A stretch of 64,000 bases of DNA from an uncultured Bacteroidia bacterium (GTDB lineage: Bacteria > Bacteroidota > Bacteroidia > Bacteroidales > UBA932): assembly GCA_902791945.1 (NCBI GenBank), contig CADAXR010000003.1, forward strand, positions 1 through 64,000. The letters run 5' to 3'. Below the pieces are notes generated by a model that was given only the letters and a program-made list of their open reading frames with translations, ran no database searches and was not told the origin of the DNA. Within the stretch, counting starts at the first letter, position 1. Each line of letters opens with the position of its first letter. Shown piece after piece: positions 42,929 to 51,812 of the stretch. The position numbers and the translations under genes were made by a program.

Positions 42929-44037
42929 ACGCCCCTGAAAAGGCGGCCGAAGCCATAGGAAACGGCACCGAAAAAGTACTTAAGCGAATAGAGAGGGAAC
43001 TCCGTGAAATGACGCAGTTTGTCGTGGACGTCAAAAAGGAAGAAGGAATGGATCTTCCTTATAAAATAGGGTTCGTCTTCGCGGACGGTTGATTCGTTGA
43101 CCCCGAAGTTGCCGCACTTGAAGACAAAGGCGAGAATCCTTTCGAGACGCCTTTTTCCGCAGGGCGAATAGAACGGCACCGATTCTTCAGGGATGGCCAG
43201 GTACTCCACGGCGAAAGCGCCGAACACCTTCCAGGCGCCCATAAGGCCAAGGTCCTCCAGCATAGCCTTGAGTTTTTCCCTGTCGAGAGAATTCCTCTTT
43301 GAGTGGATGAAACGGGCCCAGTCGGTTATCTGACGAAGGCCGACCCCGCCGCAGAAATAGTGGCGGAACATGTGGAGGAAGATATAGACGGCATTGAAAA
43401 CATCGCCGGGCACCCTGATCCCCCGCCCTTCGATCGTTACCTCGCTGAAATCACGGTCCCGGAACAGCCTTTCCAGAGCAGCGTCAAGCTTCCGGTCCAG
43501 TGAAGGGGAAAACATGGTCTTTATCGAGCCGTGAATCTCGACCTCGATGTTTCCGAACATCATCCCCTGGTGGAGGATCTCAGTGTACTCACCGTCAACC
43601 CTGCCTGCCTTGGCGGCCAGGAAGCCGACCTGTTTCTTGTATTCAAAAACTGAAGCGAGGATGTCGATGTCTCCGCACTGACGATGCGAAGGGACGGGAT
43701 AGTTGACGGCAAGGCCCTGCCCCTTTAAGAGTACCGGGGTAAATCCCTGGCTCTCGAGGCTGTCCATAATGTTTACCAGGAAACGGTCCATCTGGCCGTT
43801 GCGCATTTCGACGGCGAGGGTGTCGGCGAGGAAAGGCTCCAGGGCTTCTATGACGGGCTTTAAGTGATCAGGAAGATTGGAGATGCCGTCGGTAACGACG
43901 GAAACTATGGTCTGGGAATTTGACAGGGAGTATATCTCCCGCCAATCAACGTCGCCTTCGAAAAGCGGCAGGGCCGGAGCCTCACCGGAGAGGCCCGACC
44001 GCAGGAGTGCGATTGTCTGAGCGTACGTCTTTTTCAC
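42925..44037 (-). CDS. Nucleotidyltransferase of the NTP_transf_5 type
   Basis: 370 residues. The catalytic signature of the nucleotidyltransferase superfamily is at about 103-127: P-V-L-L-K-G-Q-G-L, then R-Q-C-G-D-I-D-I-L with Asp123 and Asp125. The later part is helical with H-G-M-M and E-I-H segments (the third acidic residue likely in V-E-I-H). This family is often found beside PqqD-like proteins, and its substrate is not known to me. It lies six bases after the PqqD gene and overlaps the exporter gene by four bases. Confidence 0.85.
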   Translation of the reverse strand: MKKTYAQTIALLRSGLSGEAPALPLFEGDVDWREIYSLSNSQTIVSVVTDGISNLPDHLKPVIEALEPFLADTLAVEMRNGQMDRFLVNIMDSLESQGFTPVLLKGQGLAVNYPVPSHRQCGDIDILASVFEYKKQVGFLAAKAGRVDGEYTEILHQGMMFGNIEVEIHGSIKTMFSPSLDRKLDAALERLFRDRDFSEVTIEGRGIRVPGDVFNAVYIFLHMFRHYFCGGVGLRQITDWARFIHSKRNSLDREKLKAMLEDLGLMGAWKVFGAFAVEYLAIPEESVPFYSPCGKRRLERILAFVFKCGNFGVNESTVREDEPYFIRKIHSFFLFDVHDKLRHFTEFPLYSLKYFFGAVSYGFGRLFRGV

Positions 44038-44043
44038 CGGGAC

Positions 44044-44313
44044 CTAGTCTTCAAGGATACCGACTTCCTTCCACTGGCCGCAGAGGGCCTTGCAGTCCGC
44101 AAGGGCCGTCTCGAAGTCAACTTCGTATTCCTCCGTCAGGAGACCGGCCATCGACTCGGGGGTGAACTCGCCGCCCACCACTTTCTGGAAAAGATACGCC
44201 GCCGTCTCGTTGAGAGAGACCAGTTTGGAAAAATTGACATTGGCGGCACCTTCGCCGGAGATGACGCTCTGGCCGCAAATGCTCCTTAGTATGAAGCCTT
44301 CTTTTATTTTCAT
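44044..44313 (-). CDS. PqqD-like peptide-binding protein
   Basis: 89 residues, one PqqD domain, recognisable by the N-terminal beta strands (F-I-L-R-S-I-C-G-Q-S-V), L-N-E-T-A-A-Y-L-F-Q-K-V, and the C-terminal helix ending G-I-L-E-D. PqqD domains bind the precursor peptide in PQQ, lasso-peptide and other RiPP pathways and present it to a modifying enzyme. No precursor peptide or radical-SAM enzyme is visible next to it. It is the first gene of the three-gene operon and has a perfect -7 element upstream at 44335-44342. Confidence 0.88.
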   Translation of the reverse strand: MKIKEGFILRSICGQSVISGEGAANVNFSKLVSLNETAAYLFQKVVGGEFTPESMAGLLTEEYEVDFETALADCKALCGQWKEVGILED

Positions 44314-44334
44314 TTCTAAATCGGTTTATCTTTG

Positions 44335-44342
44335 CAAATATA
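44335..44342 (-). promoter_or_regulatory. Bacteroidetes -7 promoter element for the PqqD operon
   Basis: The minus-strand sequence TATATTTG, followed by C, matches TAnnTTTG. It lies in the 55-base gap between the RND gene stop and the PqqD start, so the three-gene operon has its own promoter. Confidence 0.65.
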
Positions 44343-44368
44343 CTCTTTTGGACGGGAATCAGAAAAAT

Positions 44369-47300
44369 TTAAGCGCTTTTCCGGGAGAAAATCCTGTAAA
44401 CCTGCCAGTAGGAAACCGGCATGATAAGCACTATCAGGATTATTGACAGCATGGTCCCGAAGCAGATTACGACTCCGAGCGGCATCCACAGGGGATCCGC
44501 CGCAAGGATCATCGGAAGGACGCCGAGAGCCGTCGTGCAGGAGGTAAGGAAAATAGGACGCATCCTCCGCCGGCCGGCCTCGAACGCCGCCTCGCGGAGA
44601 TCGAGCCCCTTGTCGAAGCGCAGATGCTCGGCATACTCGAACATCACGATACCGTTGCGCACGATGATTCCGACCACGCTGATCAGCCCGAGCACGGCAG
44701 TGATGCTGAAATCAAGGTTGAAAAGCCATAGCCCGAAGAAAGCGCCGAACATGCAGATGGAAGAAAGGACTATCGTCAGCACCGCAAGGGAAATCTTCTT
44801 GAAATGGAAAAGCAGGAAGAAGAACAGCACGGCGACAGCACAGAGAAAACTGAGCATGATCTTCGGAAGGAAGACCGAGTTGACGTCGTCGAGCCCGACG
44901 CTCGTGGCTTCGACCCCTTCCGGGATGTCCATGGACTGAAGGAATTTCTTTACCTCTTTTTTTATTGAAGGCTGGCTGTAACCGTACATGAGGTCCGCAT
45001 AGACTGTAGCCGAATGGCGCCCTGCCGTCCTGGTGATGGAACGCGGCGTCCAGTCCGGCTCCACGGAGGCCACCTGGTCCAGCCGGACGCTGACGCCGGG
45101 AACCGATGTCGGCACCAGCTGGGCCGCCACGGCCTCGTAGTCCATCCCGTCCCCTATCGCGTCGGAATAGACCCTCACCGGGATGGGGTTCGCCCCTTCC
45201 CAAAGGGTCGCGACCGGAAGGCCGTTGAAGCTTCCCGCAAGGGAAAGCGACATGACGGCACGGCTCACGCCGAGGCAGGCCGCCTCGTCCGCATCCGGAA
45301 TGACCTTTACCACCGGATCGTATTCATCCGAATCGGAGTGTATCCATTTAAGCCCTTTGACCTCGTAAAAACGGGATTTGAGCGAATCCGCAAGGCTGGC
45401 CACCAAAGACCTGTCGTCGCCGGAGAACCGGACTCCGACCTGGGCCGGGACGGCCTGGTAGTCCATCTGCTTGACCCTGACGAGGGCGTTGGGAAAACGG
45501 TTCTCATAGATCTTCTCGGTCTCCTTGATGATGGACCTCGTGCTTTCAGCGGAGACTGTGCAGACGATCAGCTGCGCAAATTGCGGCGACGGGATGGCAG
45601 GGGCGTAAGTCGCGTGGAAACGCGGCGCTCCCGTCCCGATGAATGCCGTCACTGATTTCACCCTCTTGTCGGAAAGGTAGAGCCTGGACAGCGAATCGGC
45701 GACGTCCCTCGTCTGGTCCAGGGTGCCGCCCGCGCCCATATGGACTTCGACGGCGAAAAGCTCCCTCTCGGCCATAGGCATCATCTGGACGTTGAGCTGA
45801 AGCAGCATGAAGATTCCGAGCGAGATGACGGCGACTCCGGAGAGCATCGTAAGGCCGGGATGATTGAAGCAGAACTTCTCCATCTTCTCGTAGCCCTCCT
45901 GCAGGATGCGGAAGAAGGCCTTCTGGCCACGGTTGAAGAAGTTCTCCTTTTCGATGCCCACCGTGGGGATGAGCTTTACCTCCATCGACGGGACCACCGT
46001 AACCGCATAGACAAGCGAAGCGGTCAGGGCAATCAGGATCACTATCGGGAACATCTTGATGAAATCGCCGAGATAGCCGTCAATGATGCCGAGCATCGGG
46101 AAGAACATTAGGCAGATGGCAAGAGTCGCGATGAACATCGGTACGAACAGCGAGGCGCCGCTCGAAGCCGCGGCGTCGATCGGCGAACGCCCCCTGGAGA
46201 GCTTGTCGATGTAGCCGTCTATGGTGATGATGCTGTCGTCCACTATCATGCCGAGCACCACGATAAGTGCCGCAAGGGTCACCGTGTTGAGGTTGATGCC
46301 GATAATGTACATTGCGCCGAGGGTGACGGCCGTGCAGACCGGAACGCCGGAGCTGGCGATGACGGACGAACGCCACGGGAAGAGCATCATCATCACGAAG
46401 ATGACCGCCAGCATCGAAATCACGAGGTCGCGGAGGAACGACCAGACTGAGTGTCCTACGACCTGCGGCTGGTCCGTTACCTTGGTCACGTGGACGCTGG
46501 GCGGAAGCGTGGCGGAAAAATCTTCCAGTACCCTGTCCACCTCGCGGCCGAACTTCACTATGTCGTTGTCCTGTCTCATTTCAACCGAAATGATGATGGC
46601 GCTCTTGCCGTCGGACTCCACGAAGGAGGTCGGAGGAGCCAGCCGGCGCTCAATCTCCGCTATGTCTCGCAGACGCACCACATTGCCTTCCGGGTCGCTG
46701 TAGACTATCCTCTCGGACACCTCCATTTCGCTGCCGACGGTGTTTCCGACGATTATGGGGGCGTCGATATATCCGCTCTTGAACGATCCTCCCGGAATCA
46801 TTAAGGTCGAACTGCCGTATTCGGCAAGGAGCATCTCCGTCGTAATACCGTAACGGGAAAGCTTCTCCAGGTCCACGTGGACGGCTATCTCCTCCTCGCG
46901 GTTGCCGTACTGGCGGGCGTTTGCGAGGGTCGGAATCTCCCTCAGCCTGTCGCAGAGCTCGTCGGCGATTTCCTTCATCTCTCCGTAGCCCTTGTCTTCT
47001 GACTCGAGGGACAGCAGAACGCTGGAAATGGAACTGAATTCATCGATTACCTCGACGGCGAGGACTCCCGGCGGAAGATTCCGCTTTTCGGAAGCGAGCC
47101 GGAGCTTGACTTTGGACCAGAAACTGTCCTTGTCCAGTCCGCTCTTCACTATTACATATATGAAGGAGAAGCCGTTGCGCGAATAGGAATAACTGCTTCT
47201 CGTCACTTCCTGATAGGAAAAGATGATGTCCTCGAGGGGCTTTGTCAGCTGCTGCTCCACCTCTTCGGAGGAGGCGCCGGGATAGACGCCGACGATGAGG

Positions 47301-47443
47301 CCGTCCCTGATTTCGAAGGTCGGGAATTCATCCTTGTTCAGGGCATAGATGCCATACGCTCCTACCGCCACGAGAATGACGAGCACGAAGAAAATAAGCT
47401 TGGATGAAGCTATCGCGGAACGTATGTATCTGCCCTTTGGCAT
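44369..47443 (-). CDS. RND-family efflux transporter (AcrB/HAE1-like)
   Basis: 1024 residues with the standard plan: a membrane segment at 15-35, a large periplasmic porter loop, a block of five or six membrane segments (about 335-520), a second large loop and a second block. The proton-relay V-V-L-G-M-I-V-D-D-S is present in the fourth membrane segment. It pumps small molecules across the cell envelope together with the periplasmic adaptor encoded upstream, three bases away. No TolC-type outer-membrane factor is in the operon, so it must borrow one. Confidence 0.94.
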   Translation of the reverse strand: MPKGRYIRSAIASSKLIFFVLVILVAVGAYGIYALNKDEFPTFEIRDGLIVGVYPGASSEEVEQQLTKPLEDIIFSYQEVTRSSYSYSRNGFSFIYVIVKSGLDKDSFWSKVKLRLASEKRNLPPGVLAVEVIDEFSSISSVLLSLESEDKGYGEMKEIADELCDRLREIPTLANARQYGNREEEIAVHVDLEKLSRYGITTEMLLAEYGSSTLMIPGGSFKSGYIDAPIIVGNTVGSEMEVSERIVYSDPEGNVVRLRDIAEIERRLAPPTSFVESDGKSAIIISVEMRQDNDIVKFGREVDRVLEDFSATLPPSVHVTKVTDQPQVVGHSVWSFLRDLVISMLAVIFVMMMLFPWRSSVIASSGVPVCTAVTLGAMYIIGINLNTVTLAALIVVLGMIVDDSIITIDGYIDKLSRGRSPIDAAASSGASLFVPMFIATLAICLMFFPMLGIIDGYLGDFIKMFPIVILIALTASLVYAVTVVPSMEVKLIPTVGIEKENFFNRGQKAFFRILQEGYEKMEKFCFNHPGLTMLSGVAVISLGIFMLLQLNVQMMPMAERELFAVEVHMGAGGTLDQTRDVADSLSRLYLSDKRVKSVTAFIGTGAPRFHATYAPAIPSPQFAQLIVCTVSAESTRSIIKETEKIYENRFPNALVRVKQMDYQAVPAQVGVRFSGDDRSLVASLADSLKSRFYEVKGLKWIHSDSDEYDPVVKVIPDADEAACLGVSRAVMSLSLAGSFNGLPVATLWEGANPIPVRVYSDAIGDGMDYEAVAAQLVPTSVPGVSVRLDQVASVEPDWTPRSITRTAGRHSATVYADLMYGYSQPSIKKEVKKFLQSMDIPEGVEATSVGLDDVNSVFLPKIMLSFLCAVAVLFFFLLFHFKKISLAVLTIVLSSICMFGAFFGLWLFNLDFSITAVLGLISVVGIIVRNGIVMFEYAEHLRFDKGLDLREAAFEAGRRRMRPIFLTSCTTALGVLPMILAADPLWMPLGVVICFGTMLSIILIVLIMPVSYWQVYRIFSRKSA

Positions 47444-47446
47444 CTC

Positions 47447-48454
47447 CTACTCCTCGGTTTGAACTTTCATTCCGCTGCAAATTTTGCGAAGGCCGGAGAT
47501 TACAAGAACATCCCCTTCCTCAAGGCCGGAGCCTATTGCAATGCCGTTTCCGGAATAGCCGGAGACGGTTATCGGACGCTTCCTGACGATCCCGTCCTCC
47601 ACCGTCCAGACATAACGGCCGTCCTCGCCGGTCCTGACGGCCGAGGCCGGAATGACGATGCCGCCGGCGCTCTTCTTGCGGCCGACCTTGCAGACCATGC
47701 CGGGCATCTGGCCGGAGAGCGGGGAGAGCGGACGCGCAAGGCATTCGTAGGTCCTCGAAAGCGGCGCCGCCTCCAGGGAGACGGATTCGACTACGGCGGC
47801 GAAGTTCTTTCCGGAGGCCGGAATCTCAACTTCAACCCTGCTGCCGCGCGGGAAAAGCGGCAGTTCCTTTTCACTGACGGTAAACGAGACCTTGAGAGAC
47901 GAAAGGTCGACAAGCCTCAGGATGGGCTGCCCGAGCGAAAGGCGGACTCCCCTCTCCACGAACACCTCGGAGACCACTCCGCTGAACGGAGCGGTGATGT
48001 TGCACGCCGAAAGAGCATCCTCGGCAGCAAGGTAGGCCGCCTCAGCCTGCGCATACTTCGACTCCACTTCCACCACCTGGATCTCACTGACGCTTCCCTG
48101 CATCTTGCGGACTCTCTCGCGGGCGTCCGCAGCCCTGTCGAAAGAAGCCTTCGAGGCGTCTCTCGAACTCTGGAGAGTCTGGGAGAAAACGCAGGCGAGG
48201 GTGTCTCCCGCGGCTACCCGGCTTCCCTTTTTCACCTTCAGCGATTTAAGCGTGGAAGGGAATTCGGCCGATATGACCGAGCCGCGGTCCACGACGAGCT
48301 CGCCGATGTATTTTTCGGTCCTCTCGGTGGAACTCGAGCCGATGGTCATAACCTGAACGGTCACCGGCATATCGCCGTGTGCGGCCGGCCTGTGCTTGCT
48401 GAAAACACAGGAGACGGCGCAGAGGGCGGCCAGAAGAATCAGCGTCTTTCTCAT
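47447..48454 (-). CDS. RND periplasmic adaptor lipoprotein
   Basis: 335 residues. Start at 48454 gives a lipoprotein signal L-L-A-A-L-C-A-V-S-C. After it come the lipoyl/barrel-sandwich halves (G-S-V-I-S-A-E-F and I-T-A-P-F-S-G-V-V) separated by an alpha hairpin, then a beta-barrel and membrane-proximal domain. It links the RND pump to an outer-membrane channel. An in-frame extension to 48529 is rejected because it overlaps the upstream gene by over 70 bases; the chosen ATG overlaps its stop in an ATGA junction. Confidence 0.9.
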   Translation of the reverse strand: MRKTLILLAALCAVSCVFSKHRPAAHGDMPVTVQVMTIGSSSTERTEKYIGELVVDRGSVISAEFPSTLKSLKVKKGSRVAAGDTLACVFSQTLQSSRDASKASFDRAADARERVRKMQGSVSEIQVVEVESKYAQAEAAYLAAEDALSACNITAPFSGVVSEVFVERGVRLSLGQPILRLVDLSSLKVSFTVSEKELPLFPRGSRVEVEIPASGKNFAAVVESVSLEAAPLSRTYECLARPLSPLSGQMPGMVCKVGRKKSAGGIVIPASAVRTGEDGRYVWTVEDGIVRKRPITVSGYSGNGIAIGSGLEEGDVLVISGLRKICSGMKVQTEE

Positions 48455-49302
48455 AACTCGGCTTCTATTCTTTTGCGGAGACCGGGCTGAAGGGACATCG
48501 AAGCGTCCTGCTCGGAGACATCCAGCCATTTGAGGGCCAGGGCATTGTCGCCGGAAAGGTGCAGGGCGGTTGCGATATTGTACTCAAGGGCGGAGCGCGT
48601 GAGCGCGTCCTTGGAATCCAGGAGGGTCATCCACTTGGACACGGCTTCCTTCCAGTCCATCTTCAGGACAGCCTCCGTGGCGTCGTCCCAGGCCTGATGG
48701 AAAGTCGAACGGTAGTAGAACGAATACTGCTCAGTCTGCCATTTTGAAAGGAAACGTGCAGCTGCGGCGGTGCCGACTTCCACGGAAGCCTTGAGCCCGT
48801 CCTCGGAAAGGCCCGGACCGGGGGCCGGGTCGATGAACGAAGTCTTGCCTGCAAACTGCTTCATGGAGTCTTCTCCGAGGGAGTCATAGGCGTAGAGCCT
48901 GAGGTCACAGGGGACAGATTTGGCAGATTTGCCGCCCGAGACGACGGGCGACGGCTCCCCTACCGTCGGCACGAACACGAAGATGACGTCGCTTCCCGTC
49001 TCGACAAGGAGAGAAAGGATGTTCTCCCTGGTCGGGACCAGCGAATCGACTTCGAAAAGGGCTATCCCCTTCTCTCCGCCGAAATAATCCGCCTCGAGAG
49101 CGGTGGAAAAGCCCTCGCCGACGGAAGTCGCGACGGCCATGTCCTCCGGAGTTTCTCCGGCGCAGACTACGGAGATGCTCTTGCCTGCAAGGTCTATCCC
49201 CTGCTGTTTCTGGCGTTTTTCAAGGCTCACGGAAAAAGTCTGGGGAGCGCCGCATCCGACAAGAAGCGACAGCATTGCGGCAAATATAATAGTCCTTTTC
49301 AT
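48451..49302 (-). CDS. DUF6340-like lipoprotein
   Basis: 283 residues. Lipoprotein signal M-L-S-L-L-V-G-C at the N-terminus. An N-terminal alpha/beta part reads G-K-S-I-S-V-V-C-A-G, and the C-terminal 120 residues are helical and look like tetratricopeptide-type repeats (Y-N-I-A-T-A-L-H-L-S-G-D-N-A-L-A-L). I assign it to the Bacteroidetes DUF6340 group by recollection. Role unknown. It is translationally coupled to rimO before it and to the efflux adaptor after it. Confidence 0.72.
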   Translation of the reverse strand: MKRTIIFAAMLSLLVGCGAPQTFSVSLEKRQKQQGIDLAGKSISVVCAGETPEDMAVATSVGEGFSTALEADYFGGEKGIALFEVDSLVPTRENILSLLVETGSDVIFVFVPTVGEPSPVVSGGKSAKSVPCDLRLYAYDSLGEDSMKQFAGKTSFIDPAPGPGLSEDGLKASVEVGTAAAARFLSKWQTEQYSFYYRSTFHQAWDDATEAVLKMDWKEAVSKWMTLLDSKDALTRSALEYNIATALHLSGDNALALKWLDVSEQDASMSLQPGLRKRIEAEL

Positions 49303-50609
49303 ATTTCCAGGGGTTCTGCAATCAAATCATAACTGTCACAGCCCGTTATACGGACATCGATCTCTTCTCCAACGACAGAGTAGGGTTCGGCCCCGCCCAT
49401 AAAGCCGGGCGTGTACTTTAAAAGAATTTCTCCGTCCACCTCGGGGCTTTCCTTATCGCTGCGGCAGATGAAAACTCCGTCGGCAAAATCGTCGACAAGC
49501 ACTTTTTCCACCGAACCGATCCTCGAGCGGTTGTACTCCAGCGAAATCTTCTCCTGGAGGGCCATGAGGCGGGACAGCCGCTCCTTCTTCACTTCTTCGG
49601 GGACATCGTCGGCGAGGTTCTCCGCGCCGAAAGTTCCTTCCTCCTCGGAATATGTGAAGGCGCCGAGCCTTTCGAAACGGGCTTCCTCCACGAAGCGGAG
49701 AAGCTCTTCGAATTCTGCCTCGCCTTCGCCGGGGTGTCCGACTATCATGGTCGTACGGAGCACGACTCCCGGGACCCGCTCCCTCATTTTCGCGACGAGC
49801 CGCCTGGTCTGCTCTCCGTCCACTCCGCGGTGCATCGCCGCAAGGACTTTGTCGGAGATGTGCTGGAGGGGGATGTCTATGTAAGGGCAGATTTTGGGGT
49901 TGGAGGCCATCTCGTCGAGGACATCCTCCGGGAATCCCTGAGGATAGGAATAGTGGAGCCTTATGCGGGTTATGCCCTCCACGGCGGAAAGCCTGTGGAG
50001 AAGCCGCGCAAGGGTCCTCTTTCCATAGAGGTCCAGGCCATAAAAGGTCGTGTCCTGCGCTATGACGACCAGCTCCTTCACTCCCTGTGCGGCGAGGCCG
50101 CGGGCTTCCTCGAGGAGCTTCTCCTCGGGGACGGAGCGGTGAGCTCCCCTTATGAGCGGGATGGCGCAGTAGGAGCAGTGACGGTCGCAGCCTTCCGAGA
50201 TTTTGAGGAAGGCATACGGGTGGGCCCCGTCATATATTACCCTGCCTGACTCGTCCTCCGGACGGTAAGAGCATCCGAGGGCCTTCACGAGAGGCTCCAT
50301 ATCCCTCGCCCCGAACCATCCGTCCACTTCCGGGATGAGCTCCGGAAGCTCCGCCATATAGCGCTGCGAAAGGCAGCCGAAGACGAGGATACGTCCGGCC
50401 TGCCCTCCTGCGACTGCTTCCAGGATGGTGTCTATCGACTGCTGCTTGGCGTCGCCGATGAAGCCGCAGGTGTTGATAAGGAGCACATCGACCGGCCCCT
50501 CGCTGTCCTCGGGAAGGATTTCGTAGGAATCCCTGATCTGATAGAGGAGATGCGAGGTGTCGACTGTGTTCTTCGAACAGCCGAGGGTTATGACTCTTAG
50601 GGTCTGCAC
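49299..50609 (-). CDS. rimO: Ribosomal protein S12 methylthiotransferase RimO
   Basis: 436 residues. The N-terminal cluster-binding domain has T-L-G-C-S-K-N-T, N-T-C-G-F and F-G-C-L. The radical-SAM motif G-C-D-R-H-C-S-Y-C-A-I-P (C-x3-C-x2-C) is intact, and a TRAM domain ends the protein. It adds a methylthio group to an aspartate of S12. The start follows the DUF5606 stop after four bases; its end overlaps the DUF6340-like gene by four bases. Confidence 0.96.
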   Translation of the reverse strand: MQTLRVITLGCSKNTVDTSHLLYQIRDSYEILPEDSEGPVDVLLINTCGFIGDAKQQSIDTILEAVAGGQAGRILVFGCLSQRYMAELPELIPEVDGWFGARDMEPLVKALGCSYRPEDESGRVIYDGAHPYAFLKISEGCDRHCSYCAIPLIRGAHRSVPEEKLLEEARGLAAQGVKELVVIAQDTTFYGLDLYGKRTLARLLHRLSAVEGITRIRLHYSYPQGFPEDVLDEMASNPKICPYIDIPLQHISDKVLAAMHRGVDGEQTRRLVAKMRERVPGVVLRTTMIVGHPGEGEAEFEELLRFVEEARFERLGAFTYSEEEGTFGAENLADDVPEEVKKERLSRLMALQEKISLEYNRSRIGSVEKVLVDDFADGVFICRSDKESPEVDGEILLKYTPGFMGGAEPYSVVGEEIDVRITGCDSYDLIAEPLEI

Positions 50610-50613
50610 CGGA

Positions 50614-51045
50614 TTACTCCGCGGCTTGTTCCTGTTCTTCTTCCCCTTCCTCGGCGAAATCGAAGGATGCGCCCTTGAGGATGCAGTTGTACCAGTCGAC
50701 GACTTTCTTCATGTGAGAAACATAGAAACGGGAGCCGTCGTAGTCGGGGATGGCCTTGTCGAAAAGGGCCTTTATCTCGGAAACGGGAGCCTTCTTGGAG
50801 TCGGGGGCCTCTTTGTCGCCGAGGACTTCCTTCATCTTGAGGAGAACTTCCTGGAGTTTGAGCTCTCCGCTCTCGGTGTAGATGGAGATGTCGGCGAGGG
50901 AGGTGATGCGGCTGCGGAAATCGAAAACTTTGCGGTCTCCGCCCTCTAGCGGCTCTACGATGGCGCCGCTACGCGCCTGCGCCAGAAACCTGAAGAGCCC
51001 GTGCTCTCCCGACACTGCCAGAATTTTGCTTAAATCTGTCTTCAT
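50614..51045 (-). CDS. DUF5606 family protein
   Basis: 143 residues. The N-terminus D-L-S-K-I-L-A-V-S-G-E-H-G-L-F-R-F-L-A-Q is typical of this Bacteroidetes-only family; the C-terminal half is acidic (E-E-G-E-E-E-Q-E-Q). No catalytic motif is visible and the function is unknown. It is the first gene of an operon continuing through rimO and the RND pump. Its promoter (51202-51209) leaves a leader of about 150 bases that contains structured element B. Confidence 0.82.
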   Translation of the reverse strand: MKTDLSKILAVSGEHGLFRFLAQARSGAIVEPLEGGDRKVFDFRSRITSLADISIYTESGELKLQEVLLKMKEVLGDKEAPDSKKAPVSEIKALFDKAIPDYDGSRFYVSHMKKVVDWYNCILKGASFDFAEEGEEEQEQAAE

Positions 51046-51062
51046 TTTAATTCTTTTTTCTC

Positions 51063-51187
51063 AAGAACGAAGCCCTGCGGGCTAAAGACTACGGACCTCC
51101 GGTCCTATCCCTCCCATTTTCAATGGGCCCCTCCCACTCACGACTGCGTGGGCGCAGACGGCCTTTAGCCCGCAGGGCTTCGTTCTT
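51063..51187 (-). other. Structured element B: perfect 25-base inverted arms with nested hairpins
   Basis: The left arm 51063-51087 and right arm 51163-51187 are perfect inverted copies (25 of 25). Each arm is itself a small hairpin (GCCC-tgc-GGGC). Between them lie GGACC-tcc-GGTCC, CCCATT-ttc-AATGGG and CCCAC/GTGGG. The element occupies nearly all of the leader of the DUF5606 gene. It could be a structured regulatory leader, an mRNA-stabilising fold, or a non-autonomous repeat element. The rest of this 161-base gap has no gene. Confidence 0.75.
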
Positions 51188-51201
51188 TGTAGTATGAACT
51201 A

Positions 51202-51209
51202 CAAAATTA
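51202..51209 (-). promoter_or_regulatory. Bacteroidetes -7 promoter element upstream of element B
   Basis: The minus-strand TAATTTTG matches TAnnTTTG. It overlaps the last bases of coaE and would start transcription near 51195, so that element B is transcribed as the 5' leader of the DUF5606-rimO-RND operon. Confidence 0.55.
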
Positions 51210-51812
51210 GGAATTTTTGCGGGAAAAATGAAAAGAATCGCCGTAAAGAGAGGAGAAAAGGGCGAAAGTGCGGGCGCGGAGAGTGCGGAGGTTGTTGTCG
51301 TTGAGGATGATGCCGGAGATTTTGGAACAGTCGAAACTCTGGGCGGCTATGCGGCGGAGGGCGTCTTCACGGGAGATGCCGCCGCGGGAAAGGATGCGGC
51401 GGAGACGGATGTGCTCCGGGGCATCGACAAGGACGGCGGAGTCGTAGGCGCCGTCGAAAAGGGGTTTGGAAAGGATGGTGGCGGACTCGACGACGCAAAG
51501 CGGCGAGGAGAGCGACGCCTTCCAGGCCTCAAGTTTTGCAAGGACAGCCGGCAGGACCTCCTCCTCGACGGTCCTGAGGGCCTCCGGAGAGGAGAATACC
51601 ACCGCAGCGAGAGCCTTTCTGTCGAAGGCGCCGCCCTTTCGGAGGCTTTTGCCGAGGCGCTTTTCGAGGCGGGCCGGAAGGGCCGGATCCTCGTCATAGA
51701 CGGCCTTCGCCGCGGCGTCACAGTCGAAGACGGGGACGCCTGCGGAAGAAAGAAAAGCGGCAGCGGCCGATTTTCCGCTGCCGATGCCGCCTGTGAGTGC
51801 TACCGTTGTCAT
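51207..51812 (-). CDS. coaE: Dephospho-CoA kinase CoaE
   Basis: 201 residues. Walker A G-G-I-G-S-G-K-S at the N-terminus, V-F-D-C-D near 31 and the lid region R-I-L-S-R-G are present. It phosphorylates dephospho-CoA in the last step of CoA synthesis. Start codon overlaps the end of the YbbR-like gene by four bases, and it is the last gene of the nusB-yajC-ybbR-coaE operon. Confidence 0.95.
   Translation of the reverse strand: MTTVALTGGIGSGKSAAAAFLSSAGVPVFDCDAAAKAVYDEDPALPARLEKRLGKSLRKGGAFDRKALAAVVFSSPEALRTVEEEVLPAVLAKLEAWKASLSSPLCVVESATILSKPLFDGAYDSAVLVDAPEHIRLRRILSRGGISREDALRRIAAQSFDCSKISGIILNDNNLRTLRARTFALFSSLYGDSFHFSRKNS

Noticed and set aside
41300..44313. Lasso-peptide biosynthesis cluster
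   Set aside because: There is a PqqD domain, but no leader peptidase of the transglutaminase type, no asparagine-synthetase-like cyclase and no precursor ORF.
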